From an uncultured Bacillota bacterium (lineage in GTDB: Bacteria; Bacillota; Clostridia; Peptostreptococcales; Anaerovoracaceae), in NCBI GenBank assembly GCA_946629205.1, contig CAMOXP010000058.1, positions 1 through 7,668 of the forward strand: DNA of 7,668 nucleotides, in the 5' to 3' direction. Under the pieces are notes generated by a model, which made no database searches, was not told the DNA's origin, and worked only from the letters and a program-made list of their open reading frames with translations. The position numbers were made by a program, and so were the translations under genes. Positions 1 through 7,053 of the stretch are shown piece after piece. Position 1 is the first letter of the stretch. Each line of letters opens with the position of its first letter.

Positions 1-352
1 CGACCGACCTTGTTGCGATCAGCTCGATACCTGTCCCTGCGATATCCGCGATCACGACGTCGCCGACCTGAACCGGCGCTTCCAGCTGCACGCGGTTGAT
101 TTCCTCCATGCAGTCAAAGATCTTCCCCTTCGGAATGGATCCGTTGGTCCGCACCGGGCACCGCACCAGATTGCTGCCGGCAACTTTGACGGTAGAGGTC
201 AGGACGCGGACCGGATTGGTCACTTCGTTGATGCCGTAATCCATGCCGCGGTCGCAGGTGGCACCCCGCACTTCATATTCACCAGTCTCCGCATTCTGCG
301 AAACATGCAGATGGCATCCTTTCGGACACACGATACAAATGACTTCACGCAT
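1..352 (-). CDS. DUF1667 (COG3862-type) cysteine-motif protein, 3' end outside window
   Basis: About 117 codons are visible, running off the left edge without a stop; the family is usually about 120 residues, so little is missing. The N-terminus reads MREVICIVCPKGCHL, with Cys6, Cys9 and Cys13 (CxxCPxGC) followed by Cys33 in a G-A-T-C-D-R-G context. That arrangement could ligate an iron-sulfur cluster or another metal, which is an inference. The later stretch P47-V-R-V-L-T-S-T-V and I73-P-K-G-K are further family hallmarks. The start ATG (350-352) lies inside the end of the preceding gene (8-base overlap, ATGCGTGA) and has an excellent Shine-Dalgarno AAGGAGGTG six bases upstream. The protein is known mainly as the third member of GlpA-like / FAD-oxidoreductase / DUF1667 operons, where it probably serves as a small electron-transfer or assembly subunit. 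Its biochemical role is not established. Confidence 0.88.
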   Translation of the reverse strand, partial: MREVICIVCPKGCHLHVSQNAETGEYEVRGATCDRGMDYGINEVTNPVRVLTSTVKVAGSNLVRCPVRTNGSIPKGKIFDCMEEINRVQLEAPVQVGDVVIADIAGTGIELIATRSV

Positions 353-1730
353 GAGCGGCACCTCCTTCCTCCGCACGCACGACCAGCGGTCCGTCCGCCG
401 GGTCGACGCCTTCCAGCAGTTTCACCGGTATCTTGATTTTCTCCATCTTGCTGTTGATCATGTACGGCCGCTTGAAGGACGCAACCTTCTTGTCCCCCTG
501 GGTGACGACCACACGGGAGCCTTCCCCGAACACTTTCGTGACACGGAAGAAAATTTCCAGGGTCTTCTCCAGGGCCGACAGGCGCGCCATCATCGGCACG
601 GTATATTTCACATTGTCGCCATTCGTGATTTCCAGCGGCGGCTCATCCGCGTCGCGACCAGCACCACCGTCCGCAGTTCCACCGGCACCACCGGAAGCCG
701 CACCGTCCGCAGCTCCACCGCCAGCAGCACCATCGGAACCGCCCACGGCATCACCGCCGCCCAGCACGTACTCTGCAGCGGACTTCCCCGCCCGGATGCT
801 TTCTTCGGTTACGAAGTCCACCAGGTCGTGGACGTGCAGCACGTTGCCGCAGGCAAAGATGCCCGGCACGAGGGTCTCATTGTTTTCGTAAACGACTGCG
901 CCGCTGGTCCGGCGGTCCAGGGGGATGCCGGCTTTCTTGCTCAGCTCGTTCTCCGGGATCAGGCCGATGGACAGCAGCAGCGTGTCGCAGTCAAAAGTCT
1001 TCTCCGTTCCGGGGATGACGTTGCGGTGCTCGTCCACCTCCATGGCGACCACCTGTTCCACCCGGTCTTTGCCCCGGATCTCCGTAATGGTATGGCGCAA
1101 AAGCAACGGAATGTCGTAGTCCACGAGGCACTGGTTCACGTTTCGTGCGAGTCCGTCCGGATGATCACTGGCGCCGATGCAGGCGAGGACCTCCGCCCCC
1201 TCCAGTTTCATGCGGCGGGCCATGATCAGGCCGATGTCACCGGTGCCCCGGACGACGACCTTCCGGCCGACAGAATACCCGAGGATATTCATGTACAGCT
1301 GAGCCGATCCAGCCGTGTACACGCCTGCGGGCCGGGTGCCCGCGATGCCGACGGAATCACGTGTCCGCTCCCGGCAGCCCATGGCCAGAACCACACTCTG
1401 CGCACGCAAAACGGAAACGCCGTCCGTATTGGACACATATACTTCGTGTTCCGGCGTAACGTTCAGAACCATGGTGTCCGTCATGACCTCGATGCCGGTC
1501 TCGTTCACCAGCTTGATAAACCGATCCGCGTATTCCGGTCCGGACAGTTCTTCCTTGAAATGGTGCAGGCCGAACCCGTTGTGGATGCACTGGTTCAGGA
1601 TCCCGCCAAGGTACTTGTCTCTTTCTACGATCAGTATGGAGCGCAGGCCATTCTCCCACGCGCTGTGTGCGGCAGCAAGTCCCGCCGGGCCGCCGCCGAT
1701 CACGATCAATTCGTATTTCTTCTCACTCAT
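345..1730 (-). CDS. FAD/NAD(P)-dependent oxidoreductase, partner of the GlpA-like enzyme
   Basis: This 461-residue flavoprotein has the two-dinucleotide-domain fold of pyridine nucleotide-disulfide oxidoreductases. FAD is bound by GGGPAG (residues 12-17) with acidic Glu36 at the end of the second strand, and by the C-terminal FAD motif GIFACGN (290-296). NAD(P) is bound by GTGDIG (162-167). Cys48 in GGILNQC and Cys119 in GCRER are conserved-looking cysteines that may be redox active (inference). Residues 324-362 are a low-complexity Gly/Ala/Asp linker before a C-terminal beta domain (about 366-461). The GlpA/FAD-oxidoreductase/DUF1667 arrangement suggests that it passes electrons from the GlpA-like subunit to NAD(P) or another carrier. 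The start overlaps the upstream stop by 8 bases (ATGAGTGA). Only a weak SD (AGG, about 10 bases upstream) is seen, so translational coupling is likely. The physiological substrate cannot be read from sequence. Confidence 0.93.
   Translation of the reverse strand: MSEKKYELIVIGGGPAGLAAAHSAWENGLRSILIVERDKYLGGILNQCIHNGFGLHHFKEELSGPEYADRFIKLVNETGIEVMTDTMVLNVTPEHEVYVSNTDGVSVLRAQSVVLAMGCRERTRDSVGIAGTRPAGVYTAGSAQLYMNILGYSVGRKVVVRGTGDIGLIMARRMKLEGAEVLACIGASDHPDGLARNVNQCLVDYDIPLLLRHTITEIRGKDRVEQVVAMEVDEHRNVIPGTEKTFDCDTLLLSIGLIPENELSKKAGIPLDRRTSGAVVYENNETLVPGIFACGNVLHVHDLVDFVTEESIRAGKSAAEYVLGGGDAVGGSDGAAGGGAADGAASGGAGGTADGGAGRDADEPPLEITNGDNVKYTVPMMARLSALEKTLEIFFRVTKVFGEGSRVVVTQGDKKVASFKRPYMINSKMEKIKIPVKLLEGVDPADGPLVVRAEEGGAAHA
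359..367 (-). promoter_or_regulatory. Strong Shine-Dalgarno for the DUF1667 gene
   Basis: On the minus strand AAGGAGGTG sits six bases before the ATG at 350-352, inside the last codons of the FAD oxidoreductase gene. It is a near-perfect anti-16S match and fixes the DUF1667 start despite the 8-base overlap. Confidence 0.85.
645..761 (-). repeat. Low-complexity Gly/Ala-rich coding insert with an in-frame 20-base repeat
   Basis: This stretch encodes residues 324-362 of the FAD oxidoreductase, almost entirely Gly, Ala, Asp and Ser. At DNA level a 20-base unit at 665-684 (CACCGTCCGCAGTTCCACCG on the plus strand) recurs at 701-720 with one mismatch. The offset is 36 bases, exactly 12 codons, so the frame is kept. 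This fits expansion by slippage or small duplication in a surface-exposed interdomain linker. Confidence 0.8.
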
Positions 1731-3156
1731 TTTCTTTTGACCTGTATTTCAGAATTTCACTGCCCGGTTCCTCCAGACAGACCTCCAGCATATCTACACC
1801 TGATTCACGCGCGATGATCTCGTGGACCTTCGGCGTGCAAAATCCTCCCTGGCACCGTCCCATTCCTGAGCCGACGCGGCGCTTGACGCCGTTGATGGTC
1901 GTCGGCGGGATCGGCGTGTGGAGCGCGGCGACGATCTCTCCTTCCGTCACCTGCTCGCAGCGGCAGATGATGCGTCCATAACGCGGATCCTCCTGGATCA
2001 GACGATTCCGCTCTTCCTCACTGACCTCACCAAGCCGCGGCCGCTTCCGGCTGTCCACATAAGAGTCCCTCTCCGCCAGCGAAAGTCCCTCTGCAGCGAG
2101 CATTTCCACCACGTATTCTCCGATGGCCGGCGCAGCGGTCAGTCCCGGCGACTTGATGCACGCGATATCGATAAACCGCGGACACGCCGCAGCCTTTTCT
2201 ATTACAAAATCACTCTGGTCCGAGTTGGCCCGCACGCCTGCGAAGTTCCGGATGTTCATCCGGAAGTTGATGCCGGGCACGCTCTTCACCGCGGCTTCCT
2301 TGATGGCATCGAGGCCGGCTTTGTCGGTAGAGGTATCATCAGCGCCGCCCACATTGGCATCCGGGCCGACGATCAGATTACCGTCTACAGTCGGCGACAC
2401 CAGGACGCCTTTGCCCTTCTCGTTCGGGCACTGGAAGATGGTCCTGCTGACGCGCGTTCCTTCGTCTTTGTCCAGCAGGAAATACTGTCCCCGCGTGGGC
2501 ACGATCTCATAGGGCGGTTCCTCGACCAGGCGCCGCACATCGCCCGCATGGACACCGGCGGCGGACAGCACGTACTTCGCCTCGAATGCCCCGGCGTTTG
2601 TCTCCACTGAAACATGATCCCCGCAGTCTGTGACCCCCGTCACTTCCGTGTCCAAAAACAGTTCCGCGCCATTGACGACTGCTGTCTCCAGCATGGCCAG
2701 GCAGTACTCCCACGGATTGATGATGCACGCCGACGGCGCAAGCAAAGCCCCCACCGCCGCTTCGGAAATGCCGGGCTCGAGCGCATGCAGTTGTTCCTTA
2801 TCCAGCAGCTCCAACCCGGGGACGTTGTTTTTGCATCCGCGGTCGTACAGTTTGCGGATGTGTTCCAGGTCTCCCTCATCAAAGGCCAGGACCAGACTGC
2901 CGCAGTTATTGATCGGCACGTCGAGCTTGGCCGCGATCTCACGAGCCAGTTCCACGCCCCGCACGTTCAGTTTCGCCATGAGCGTGTCCGGCGACGGATC
3001 GAACCCCGCGTGGATGATCGCACTGTTTGCTTTTGTTGTGCCATTGGCGATGTCATTGCTTTTGTCCAGAACCGCGACCTTCAGGTCGTACTTCGACAGC
3101 ATGTAGGCGCATGACGCGCCGCTCACGCCGCTTCCGATAATCAGGACATCGTACAT
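1723..3156 (-). CDS. GlpA-like FAD-dependent oxidoreductase with C-terminal BFD-like [2Fe-2S] domain
   Basis: This 477-residue protein of the DAO/GlpA superfamily oxidises a small hydroxy-substrate, with glycerol-3-phosphate the most likely by family. The N-terminus IIGSGVSG (6-13) is the FAD ADP-binding loop, with Asp31 at the end of the second strand. TTKANSAIIHAGFDP (40-54) is the flavin-contacting segment typical of clostridial GlpA-like enzymes. The C-terminus carries a BFD-like iron-sulfur motif, Cys398-x-Cys400 and Cys435-x4-Cys440 (GRCQGGFC), as in anaerobic GlpA but not aerobic GlpD. It is shorter than E. coli GlpA (about 540). It is the first gene of a three-gene operon, overlapping the next by 8 bases. 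The start has SD GAGGAG at 3163-3168, six bases upstream. An L-2-hydroxyglutarate dehydrogenase-like activity is an alternative, because the catalytic domains are related. No glycerol kinase or facilitator gene lies in this window to settle it. Confidence 0.92.
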   Translation of the reverse strand: MYDVLIIGSGVSGASCAYMLSKYDLKVAVLDKSNDIANGTTKANSAIIHAGFDPSPDTLMAKLNVRGVELAREIAAKLDVPINNCGSLVLAFDEGDLEHIRKLYDRGCKNNVPGLELLDKEQLHALEPGISEAAVGALLAPSACIINPWEYCLAMLETAVVNGAELFLDTEVTGVTDCGDHVSVETNAGAFEAKYVLSAAGVHAGDVRRLVEEPPYEIVPTRGQYFLLDKDEGTRVSRTIFQCPNEKGKGVLVSPTVDGNLIVGPDANVGGADDTSTDKAGLDAIKEAAVKSVPGINFRMNIRNFAGVRANSDQSDFVIEKAAACPRFIDIACIKSPGLTAAPAIGEYVVEMLAAEGLSLAERDSYVDSRKRPRLGEVSEEERNRLIQEDPRYGRIICRCEQVTEGEIVAALHTPIPPTTINGVKRRVGSGMGRCQGGFCTPKVHEIIARESGVDMLEVCLEEPGSEILKYRSKENE

Positions 3157-3190
3157 TTCGTTCTCCTCTATTCTACTTGACTGTAACTTT

Positions 3191-3225
3191 ATTATATTAT
3201 ACTACAATCGCGACAATCTTATCGA
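3191..3225 (-). promoter_or_regulatory. Candidate promoter for the oxidoreductase operon
   Basis: The minus strand reads TATAATATAAT, giving two overlapping perfect -10 hexamers (3196-3201 and 3191-3196). A loose -35 TCGATA (3220-3225, 4 of 6 matches) lies 18 bases upstream of the first. The element overlaps the stop codon and last codons of the nuclease-helicase gene, 35-40 bases before the GlpA-like ATG. AT-rich sequence makes chance -10 matches common, so read-through from the upstream gene remains possible. Confidence 0.4.
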
Positions 3226-4693
3226 ACAACGCTTCGTTATCAACGACTATCAGGGCAAGCTGTTCTCTTACCCTTGTAACGCCTTGATAAAAAAGGTTCG
3301 GATACAAATAATCCGGTGTTGGATGCTTGACCCCTTGCAGGATACCTTTGTCATCATAATAAAAGGACTGATCCAAAAGCATGACGACTTTATCAAACTC
3401 TTGTCCAATCACATGATGTGTATCGAAGTCTTCTTCGTAGGCCGAATAAGGACTGTCTGAATAGAACGATTTTGAATAGTTGATGAATGTATAGTCTTTT
3501 TCCCTATAGTACTCTAGCAGCAATTGCGCTTCCTGCGTTGTGTTCGCATAGTTTAATACAACGCTTGAGTAATCCATTGGCGCTTTGGATTTATGCCTCA
3601 GATTCATCACATTCGAAATAAAAGATTGAAGCGCTTTGTTAGTTCGGATTCTTTTTGGTAATGTGTATTCTCCATCGGGCGGTATTGCTTCAATTTTTTC
3701 CACGATAGCGTTTTTCTTTTCTGACTTGGAAAGGATTTGTCCCGGGTCGGAGGAAAAAATGCACGACTGGTTATTGTGCTGCACCAAATCACATATTTCA
3801 TCAAACTGTTCGGGGTAAATACGGTGCGTCTCATCTACAAGGATGAAACTATACTCGTCAAATGCAAAACCTTCAACGCTCAGTTGATCCGGAGAGATAA
3901 TATCAAGCTGCTCGATCCTCTCTGAAATTACGCTTTGTCCTTCGGATAATTTGCCGCAATGAATGACGAGTGTTTTTTCTTTTTCAGCAAGCGCTTTTGC
4001 CAAATCATATAATAATAGCGTTTTGCCTGTACCGGGATCTCCTGTCAGATGAAGGAAAGTTCCCGCTGTGGCTGAATCAATACAATTCATTATGCTTTTT
4101 TTAATCTGTTCCTGCGCGCTGGTAAGAAAATACTCCCCTCGAATAAAAGGCAAAGGGGTATTCAACGGAGAAATCAGATAGTCTGTAGGCTTAAACAGTT
4201 CTTCAGCATTTGTTTTATAACCTTCTTCCAACTTTTTTATGTCTGCCGCTATTTCACTGAGATCAACAGCGATAAGCTCATCCTGCGGCGAAAGTTTATA
4301 ACAAGCCATTGTGTCGGTCACAACAGAATAGAACATAAGCTGTCTTCCCAAATGGCTTAAGTAGTAACGATTCTTTAACAGCTGCGCCCGGATTTGTTCT
4401 TCAGGAACCTGATTGGACTTGAGCTCAATATTTAAGCAAACGGTATCTGTGATCTTCAGCAAATCGAACTCTTTGCTGATTTGCGGGATCGTATAAGACC
4501 AGAAAAAACCGTCTAACTCTTCTATCGAGACACCATTCTTTACGAACTCATCTGCCAGTAGTTTAAGAGAGTTCATCTCATGTGATTGCGTCCTGTTCAG
4601 TTCACTGCTGCCGGAAAGATGCCGCCCAATTATATTGAACGACTCCTTTTCGTTGATTCTGGATAGTGAATAGATATTGATTGCTTTTGTCAT
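3197..4693 (-). CDS. Nuclease-like domain fused to DUF2075 superfamily-1 helicase
   Basis: The protein has 498 residues. The N-terminal part (about 30-130) has a PD-(D/E)xK-like signature: E75-F-D77, then E90-L-K92 after a beta-hairpin spacing, then Gln104 and Tyr110. The C-terminal part is a DUF2075 (Schlafen-group-3-type) P-loop helicase. It shows a Q-motif-like LTSAQEQIKKSI (190-201), Walker A GDPGTGKT (218-225), Walker B LVDETHR (285-291), motif III FSSDPGQ (313-319), LPKRIRTN (345-352), motif V HHVIGQEFDKVV (426-437) and motif VI GVTRVREQ (471-478) with an arginine finger at R474 or R476. All motor motifs look intact, so it should hydrolyse ATP and act on DNA or RNA in the cytoplasm. SD AAGAGG (4700-4705) lies six bases before the ATG. 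Local GC of about 35%, against 63-67% in the flanking genes, suggests recent acquisition. Anti-phage defence is inferred from architecture; a DNA-repair helicase is the alternative. Confidence 0.88.
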   Translation of the reverse strand: MTKAINIYSLSRINEKESFNIIGRHLSGSSELNRTQSHEMNSLKLLADEFVKNGVSIEELDGFFWSYTIPQISKEFDLLKITDTVCLNIELKSNQVPEEQIRAQLLKNRYYLSHLGRQLMFYSVVTDTMACYKLSPQDELIAVDLSEIAADIKKLEEGYKTNAEELFKPTDYLISPLNTPLPFIRGEYFLTSAQEQIKKSIMNCIDSATAGTFLHLTGDPGTGKTLLLYDLAKALAEKEKTLVIHCGKLSEGQSVISERIEQLDIISPDQLSVEGFAFDEYSFILVDETHRIYPEQFDEICDLVQHNNQSCIFSSDPGQILSKSEKKNAIVEKIEAIPPDGEYTLPKRIRTNKALQSFISNVMNLRHKSKAPMDYSSVVLNYANTTQEAQLLLEYYREKDYTFINYSKSFYSDSPYSAYEEDFDTHHVIGQEFDKVVMLLDQSFYYDDKGILQGVKHPTPDYLYPNLFYQGVTRVREQLALIVVDNEALFDKIVAIVV

Positions 4694-4767
4694 TATTAGC
4701 CTCTTCAGTCAGGCAGCAGCTCATGTCTGCCTCCCTACTACATTCTTCGTCATTGTTCTTTGGAACT

Positions 4768-4796
4768 ATTATACAACAACACGCTTTTGATACAAA
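4768..4796 (-). promoter_or_regulatory. Candidate promoter for the nuclease-helicase gene
   Basis: The minus strand has a perfect -10 TATAAT (4768-4773). The -35 is weak: TTTGTA at 4791-4796 with a 17-base spacer, or TTGTAT at 4790-4795 with 16. Initiation near 4761 would give a leader of about 67 bases containing only very short reading frames before the SD at 4700-4705. Confidence 0.5.
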
Positions 4797-4802
4797 GACT
4801 AA

Positions 4803-4844
4803 GCCCTGTACAGGGCATGGTTCTCTTCCCTGTCCGGGATATGG
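4803..4844. promoter_or_regulatory. Operator-like palindrome and direct repeat between divergent promoters
   Basis: GCCCTGTACAGGGC at 4803-4816 is a perfect 14-base palindrome. CCCTGTACAGGGCATGG (4804-4820) recurs imperfectly as CCCTGTCCGGGATATGG (4828-4844), with 13 of 17 identities and a 24-base offset. The pair lies just upstream of the minus-strand promoter and spans the -35 region of the plus-strand promoter, where a regulator bound to both sites could affect both genes. The binding protein is unknown. Confidence 0.45.
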
Positions 4845-4850
4845 TATACT
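4842..4850 (+). promoter_or_regulatory. Extended -10 promoter of the clostripain-like lipoprotein, apparently leaderless
   Basis: TGGTATACT is an extended -10 element (TGn plus TATACT). Only six bases separate it from the ATG at 4857, so transcription should begin at or next to the start codon. No Shine-Dalgarno precedes the ATG and no convincing -35 is seen, as is typical of extended -10 promoters. Confidence 0.55.
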
Positions 4851-4856
4851 ATCTGC

Positions 4857-7031
4857 ATGAAAGCAAAAGCATCTCTTACAATTTCACCCAAACTTCTATC
4901 CTTTACCCTTCTCATCCTCCTCGCGCTGGGCTGCCTTTGCGCGTGCAGCGGCGATGACGCCGGCGACAATGGCGGGATGCGAAAGACGAATGCAGGGCTG
5001 TCGATCCAGGTGGACGAGTCTTCCGGCAAGATGCAGATCGATCGGCCGAAGATCGAGGATCCGCAGCCGATGGGTGAGAAGGACACCTGGACGATCTTTG
5101 TGTATTTGTGCGGGTCGGATCTGGAATCCAGACTGCTGTTCGGCGGGATGGCTACGGGCGACCTGAAGGAGATGTGCGCGGCGACAGCCAGTGACCGTGT
5201 GCGGTTCGTCGTTGAGACCGGAGGCTGCGACCTCTGGCACAGCTTTGATATCAGCGAAGATTCCCTGGACCGCTTCGTGATCGAGAAGGGGAAACTGAAG
5301 CATGTAGATGATGCCAAACAGGCGTCCATGGGTAAGACAAAGACACTGACGAATTTTCTCACCTGGGGCGTGGAACATTACCCGGCGGAGAAAATGGGCG
5401 TCATCTTCTGGGATCACGGCGGCGGAAGCATCGCAGGCGTGTGCTTTGATGAAATCGCTGACGACGATTCCCTGTCTTTGCGTGAGATCGACGCGGGGCT
5501 GCTCAGCCTGCTCGACAGCGGCACCCTGACGGACACCTTCGAGTTCATCGGGTTTGACGCGTGTCTGATGGGCACAGTCGAGGCGGCCAACATCACAGCC
5601 TCTTATGCGGACTATATGATCGGTTCCGAGGAGAGTGAGCCTGGCTCCGGTTGGGATTACACCGCCATCGGAAACTATCTCGCCAAGCACCCAGAGGCAG
5701 ACGGCGCCGCTCTGGGCAAGGTCGTCTGCGACAGTTTCAAGAAAGAATGCGCGGACGCCGGCGATGCGCAGATCGCCACGCTGTCGGTCATCGATCTGTC
5801 CCAGATCAACGGACTGCTCAAGAAGTTTAATGCCTTTGCAAAGCAGATGTATCAGAAGAGCGAGAAGCAGGACACCCTGTCCAAGATGGTACGAAAGATC
5901 AATGCCGTGGATAATTTCGGCGGCAACAACAAGGCCGAGGGGTACACCAACATGGTAGACATGGGCGGCATCATTTCCGCATGCAAAGGCTGGTCAGACA
6001 AGGCGCAGGATGTGCGGCAGGCGCTCGACCAGGCGGTCGTCTATAAGATCTCCGGCTCTGATCACAAAGGTGCGTCCGGGCTTTCGATCTACTATCCTCT
6101 GATGATCCAGAACTCCCGGGAAATGAACACCTTCGAGAGCGTCTGCGTCAGCCCCTACTATCTGTCCTTCGTCGGACGGCAGGGCTACGGCAGTGTGAAC
6201 GACGGCGATACCGAAGACTACGAGGAAGAGGATCTGTTCGATGGCGGCCTCTGGAGCTGGATCGATGAATTCCTGTTCGACGACGAGACCGGCGACTACG
6301 AGTTCGACAGCGAGGAAGACAGCGGTCTGTGGGATTTCTTCGATGACCACGAAGAAGACGCCGAAAGTGATCTTATTTCCTTTGAAGAAAAGCCCGGCAT
6401 GGATGCTGACGGGCAGTTTAGTTTCGTCCTCGACGACGAAGGCTACGAGAACACATCGGATGTGCTGGCTCTGGTCTATCAGGAACTGAAAGACGACACC
6501 TATATTGAACTTGGCGAAACCTACGATGTCGACGTCGACTGGGACACAGGCTTTGCATGCGACAACTTCGATGGCTACTGGCTCTCGCTGCCGGATGGAC
6601 AGAACCTCGCCACCTACATCGTGGATGTGACTGACGACTACGTCGTCTACACCGCGCCGGTCCTCCTCAATGATGAAGAAACCTACCTGCGCATGCGCCA
6701 ATACTTCGACGACGGTTCCGTGAAAGTGGAAGGCGCCTGGGACGGCATCGACGAATGCGGCGCCTCTGGCAAAGGCATCATCAAGCTCCGCAAAGGCGAC
6801 AAAATCACTCCAACCTACTTCTGCATCGACGACGAAGGCGAAGACCTGGACGAATACGAAGGCGATCCCTTCACCCTGACATCCAAGACCCTGCCGGTGA
6901 ACTACGATTACCTGTATGCCGGCGACTATTCCTATGCCTTCTGCATCACTGACATTTACGGCGACGATTACATCAGCGACCTCGCCGAGTTCCACCTCGC
7001 AGAAGACGGCACCATTTCGTTCTATGAGTGA
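4857..7031 (+). CDS. Secreted clostripain-family (C11) cysteine peptidase lipoprotein
   Basis: The protein has 724 residues. A basic start and hydrophobic segment (about 13-29) end in lipobox L27-C-A-C30, predicting lipidation at Cys30 and anchoring on the outer face of the membrane. The C11 domain covers about 75-440. IFWDHGGG supplies catalytic His187 and GFDACLMG supplies catalytic Cys236. Asp234, two residues before the cysteine, matches the family position giving preference for cleavage after Arg or Lys. Residues 446-511 form an acidic linker (30 Asp/Glu, no Lys or Arg) containing two GLW segments (464-466 and 490-492). A beta-rich C-terminal domain of unrecognised family follows (about 515-724). 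The ATG is the first possible start after an in-frame TAA at 4800-4802. The gene stands alone, divergent from the nuclease-helicase. Likely roles are digestion or processing of host, dietary or surface proteins. Confidence 0.92.
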   Translation: MKAKASLTISPKLLSFTLLILLALGCLCACSGDDAGDNGGMRKTNAGLSIQVDESSGKMQIDRPKIEDPQPMGEKDTWTIFVYLCGSDLESRLLFGGMATGDLKEMCAATASDRVRFVVETGGCDLWHSFDISEDSLDRFVIEKGKLKHVDDAKQASMGKTKTLTNFLTWGVEHYPAEKMGVIFWDHGGGSIAGVCFDEIADDDSLSLREIDAGLLSLLDSGTLTDTFEFIGFDACLMGTVEAANITASYADYMIGSEESEPGSGWDYTAIGNYLAKHPEADGAALGKVVCDSFKKECADAGDAQIATLSVIDLSQINGLLKKFNAFAKQMYQKSEKQDTLSKMVRKINAVDNFGGNNKAEGYTNMVDMGGIISACKGWSDKAQDVRQALDQAVVYKISGSDHKGASGLSIYYPLMIQNSREMNTFESVCVSPYYLSFVGRQGYGSVNDGDTEDYEEEDLFDGGLWSWIDEFLFDDETGDYEFDSEEDSGLWDFFDDHEEDAESDLISFEEKPGMDADGQFSFVLDDEGYENTSDVLALVYQELKDDTYIELGETYDVDVDWDTGFACDNFDGYWLSLPDGQNLATYIVDVTDDYVVYTAPVLLNDEETYLRMRQYFDDGSVKVEGAWDGIDECGASGKGIIKLRKGDKITPTYFCIDDEGEDLDEYEGDPFTLTSKTLPVNYDYLYAGDYSYAFCITDIYGDDYISDLAEFHLAEDGTISFYE

Positions 7032-7053
7032 GCACCAAAACCACCATCACACC

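Noticed and set aside
243..1817. A 524-codon plus-strand open frame opposite the FAD oxidoreductase gene
   Set aside because: It lies antisense to two well-recognised flavoprotein genes with clear motifs. Its translation is rich in Arg, His and Gln with no domain pattern, as expected for a shadow frame in high-GC DNA.
4602..4724. A 40-codon minus-strand frame with an SD-like AGGGAGG five bases before its ATG (4722-4724), overlapping the nuclease-helicase start
   Set aside because: The product resembles no known peptide and runs out of frame through the start of a confident gene. The helicase ATG has its own well-placed SD. A leader-peptide role is possible but unsupported.
4803..4816. LexA (SOS) box
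   Set aside because: The palindrome contains CTGTACAG without the 8-base gap of the proteobacterial CTGT-N8-ACAG site and does not match the GAAC-N4-GTTC site of Firmicutes.
5994..6995. A 333-codon minus-strand open frame opposite the lipoprotein C-terminus
   Set aside because: It arises from the GAC/GAA-rich codons of the acidic region read on the other strand (Val/Phe-rich product), has no recognisable motif, and overlaps a confident gene.
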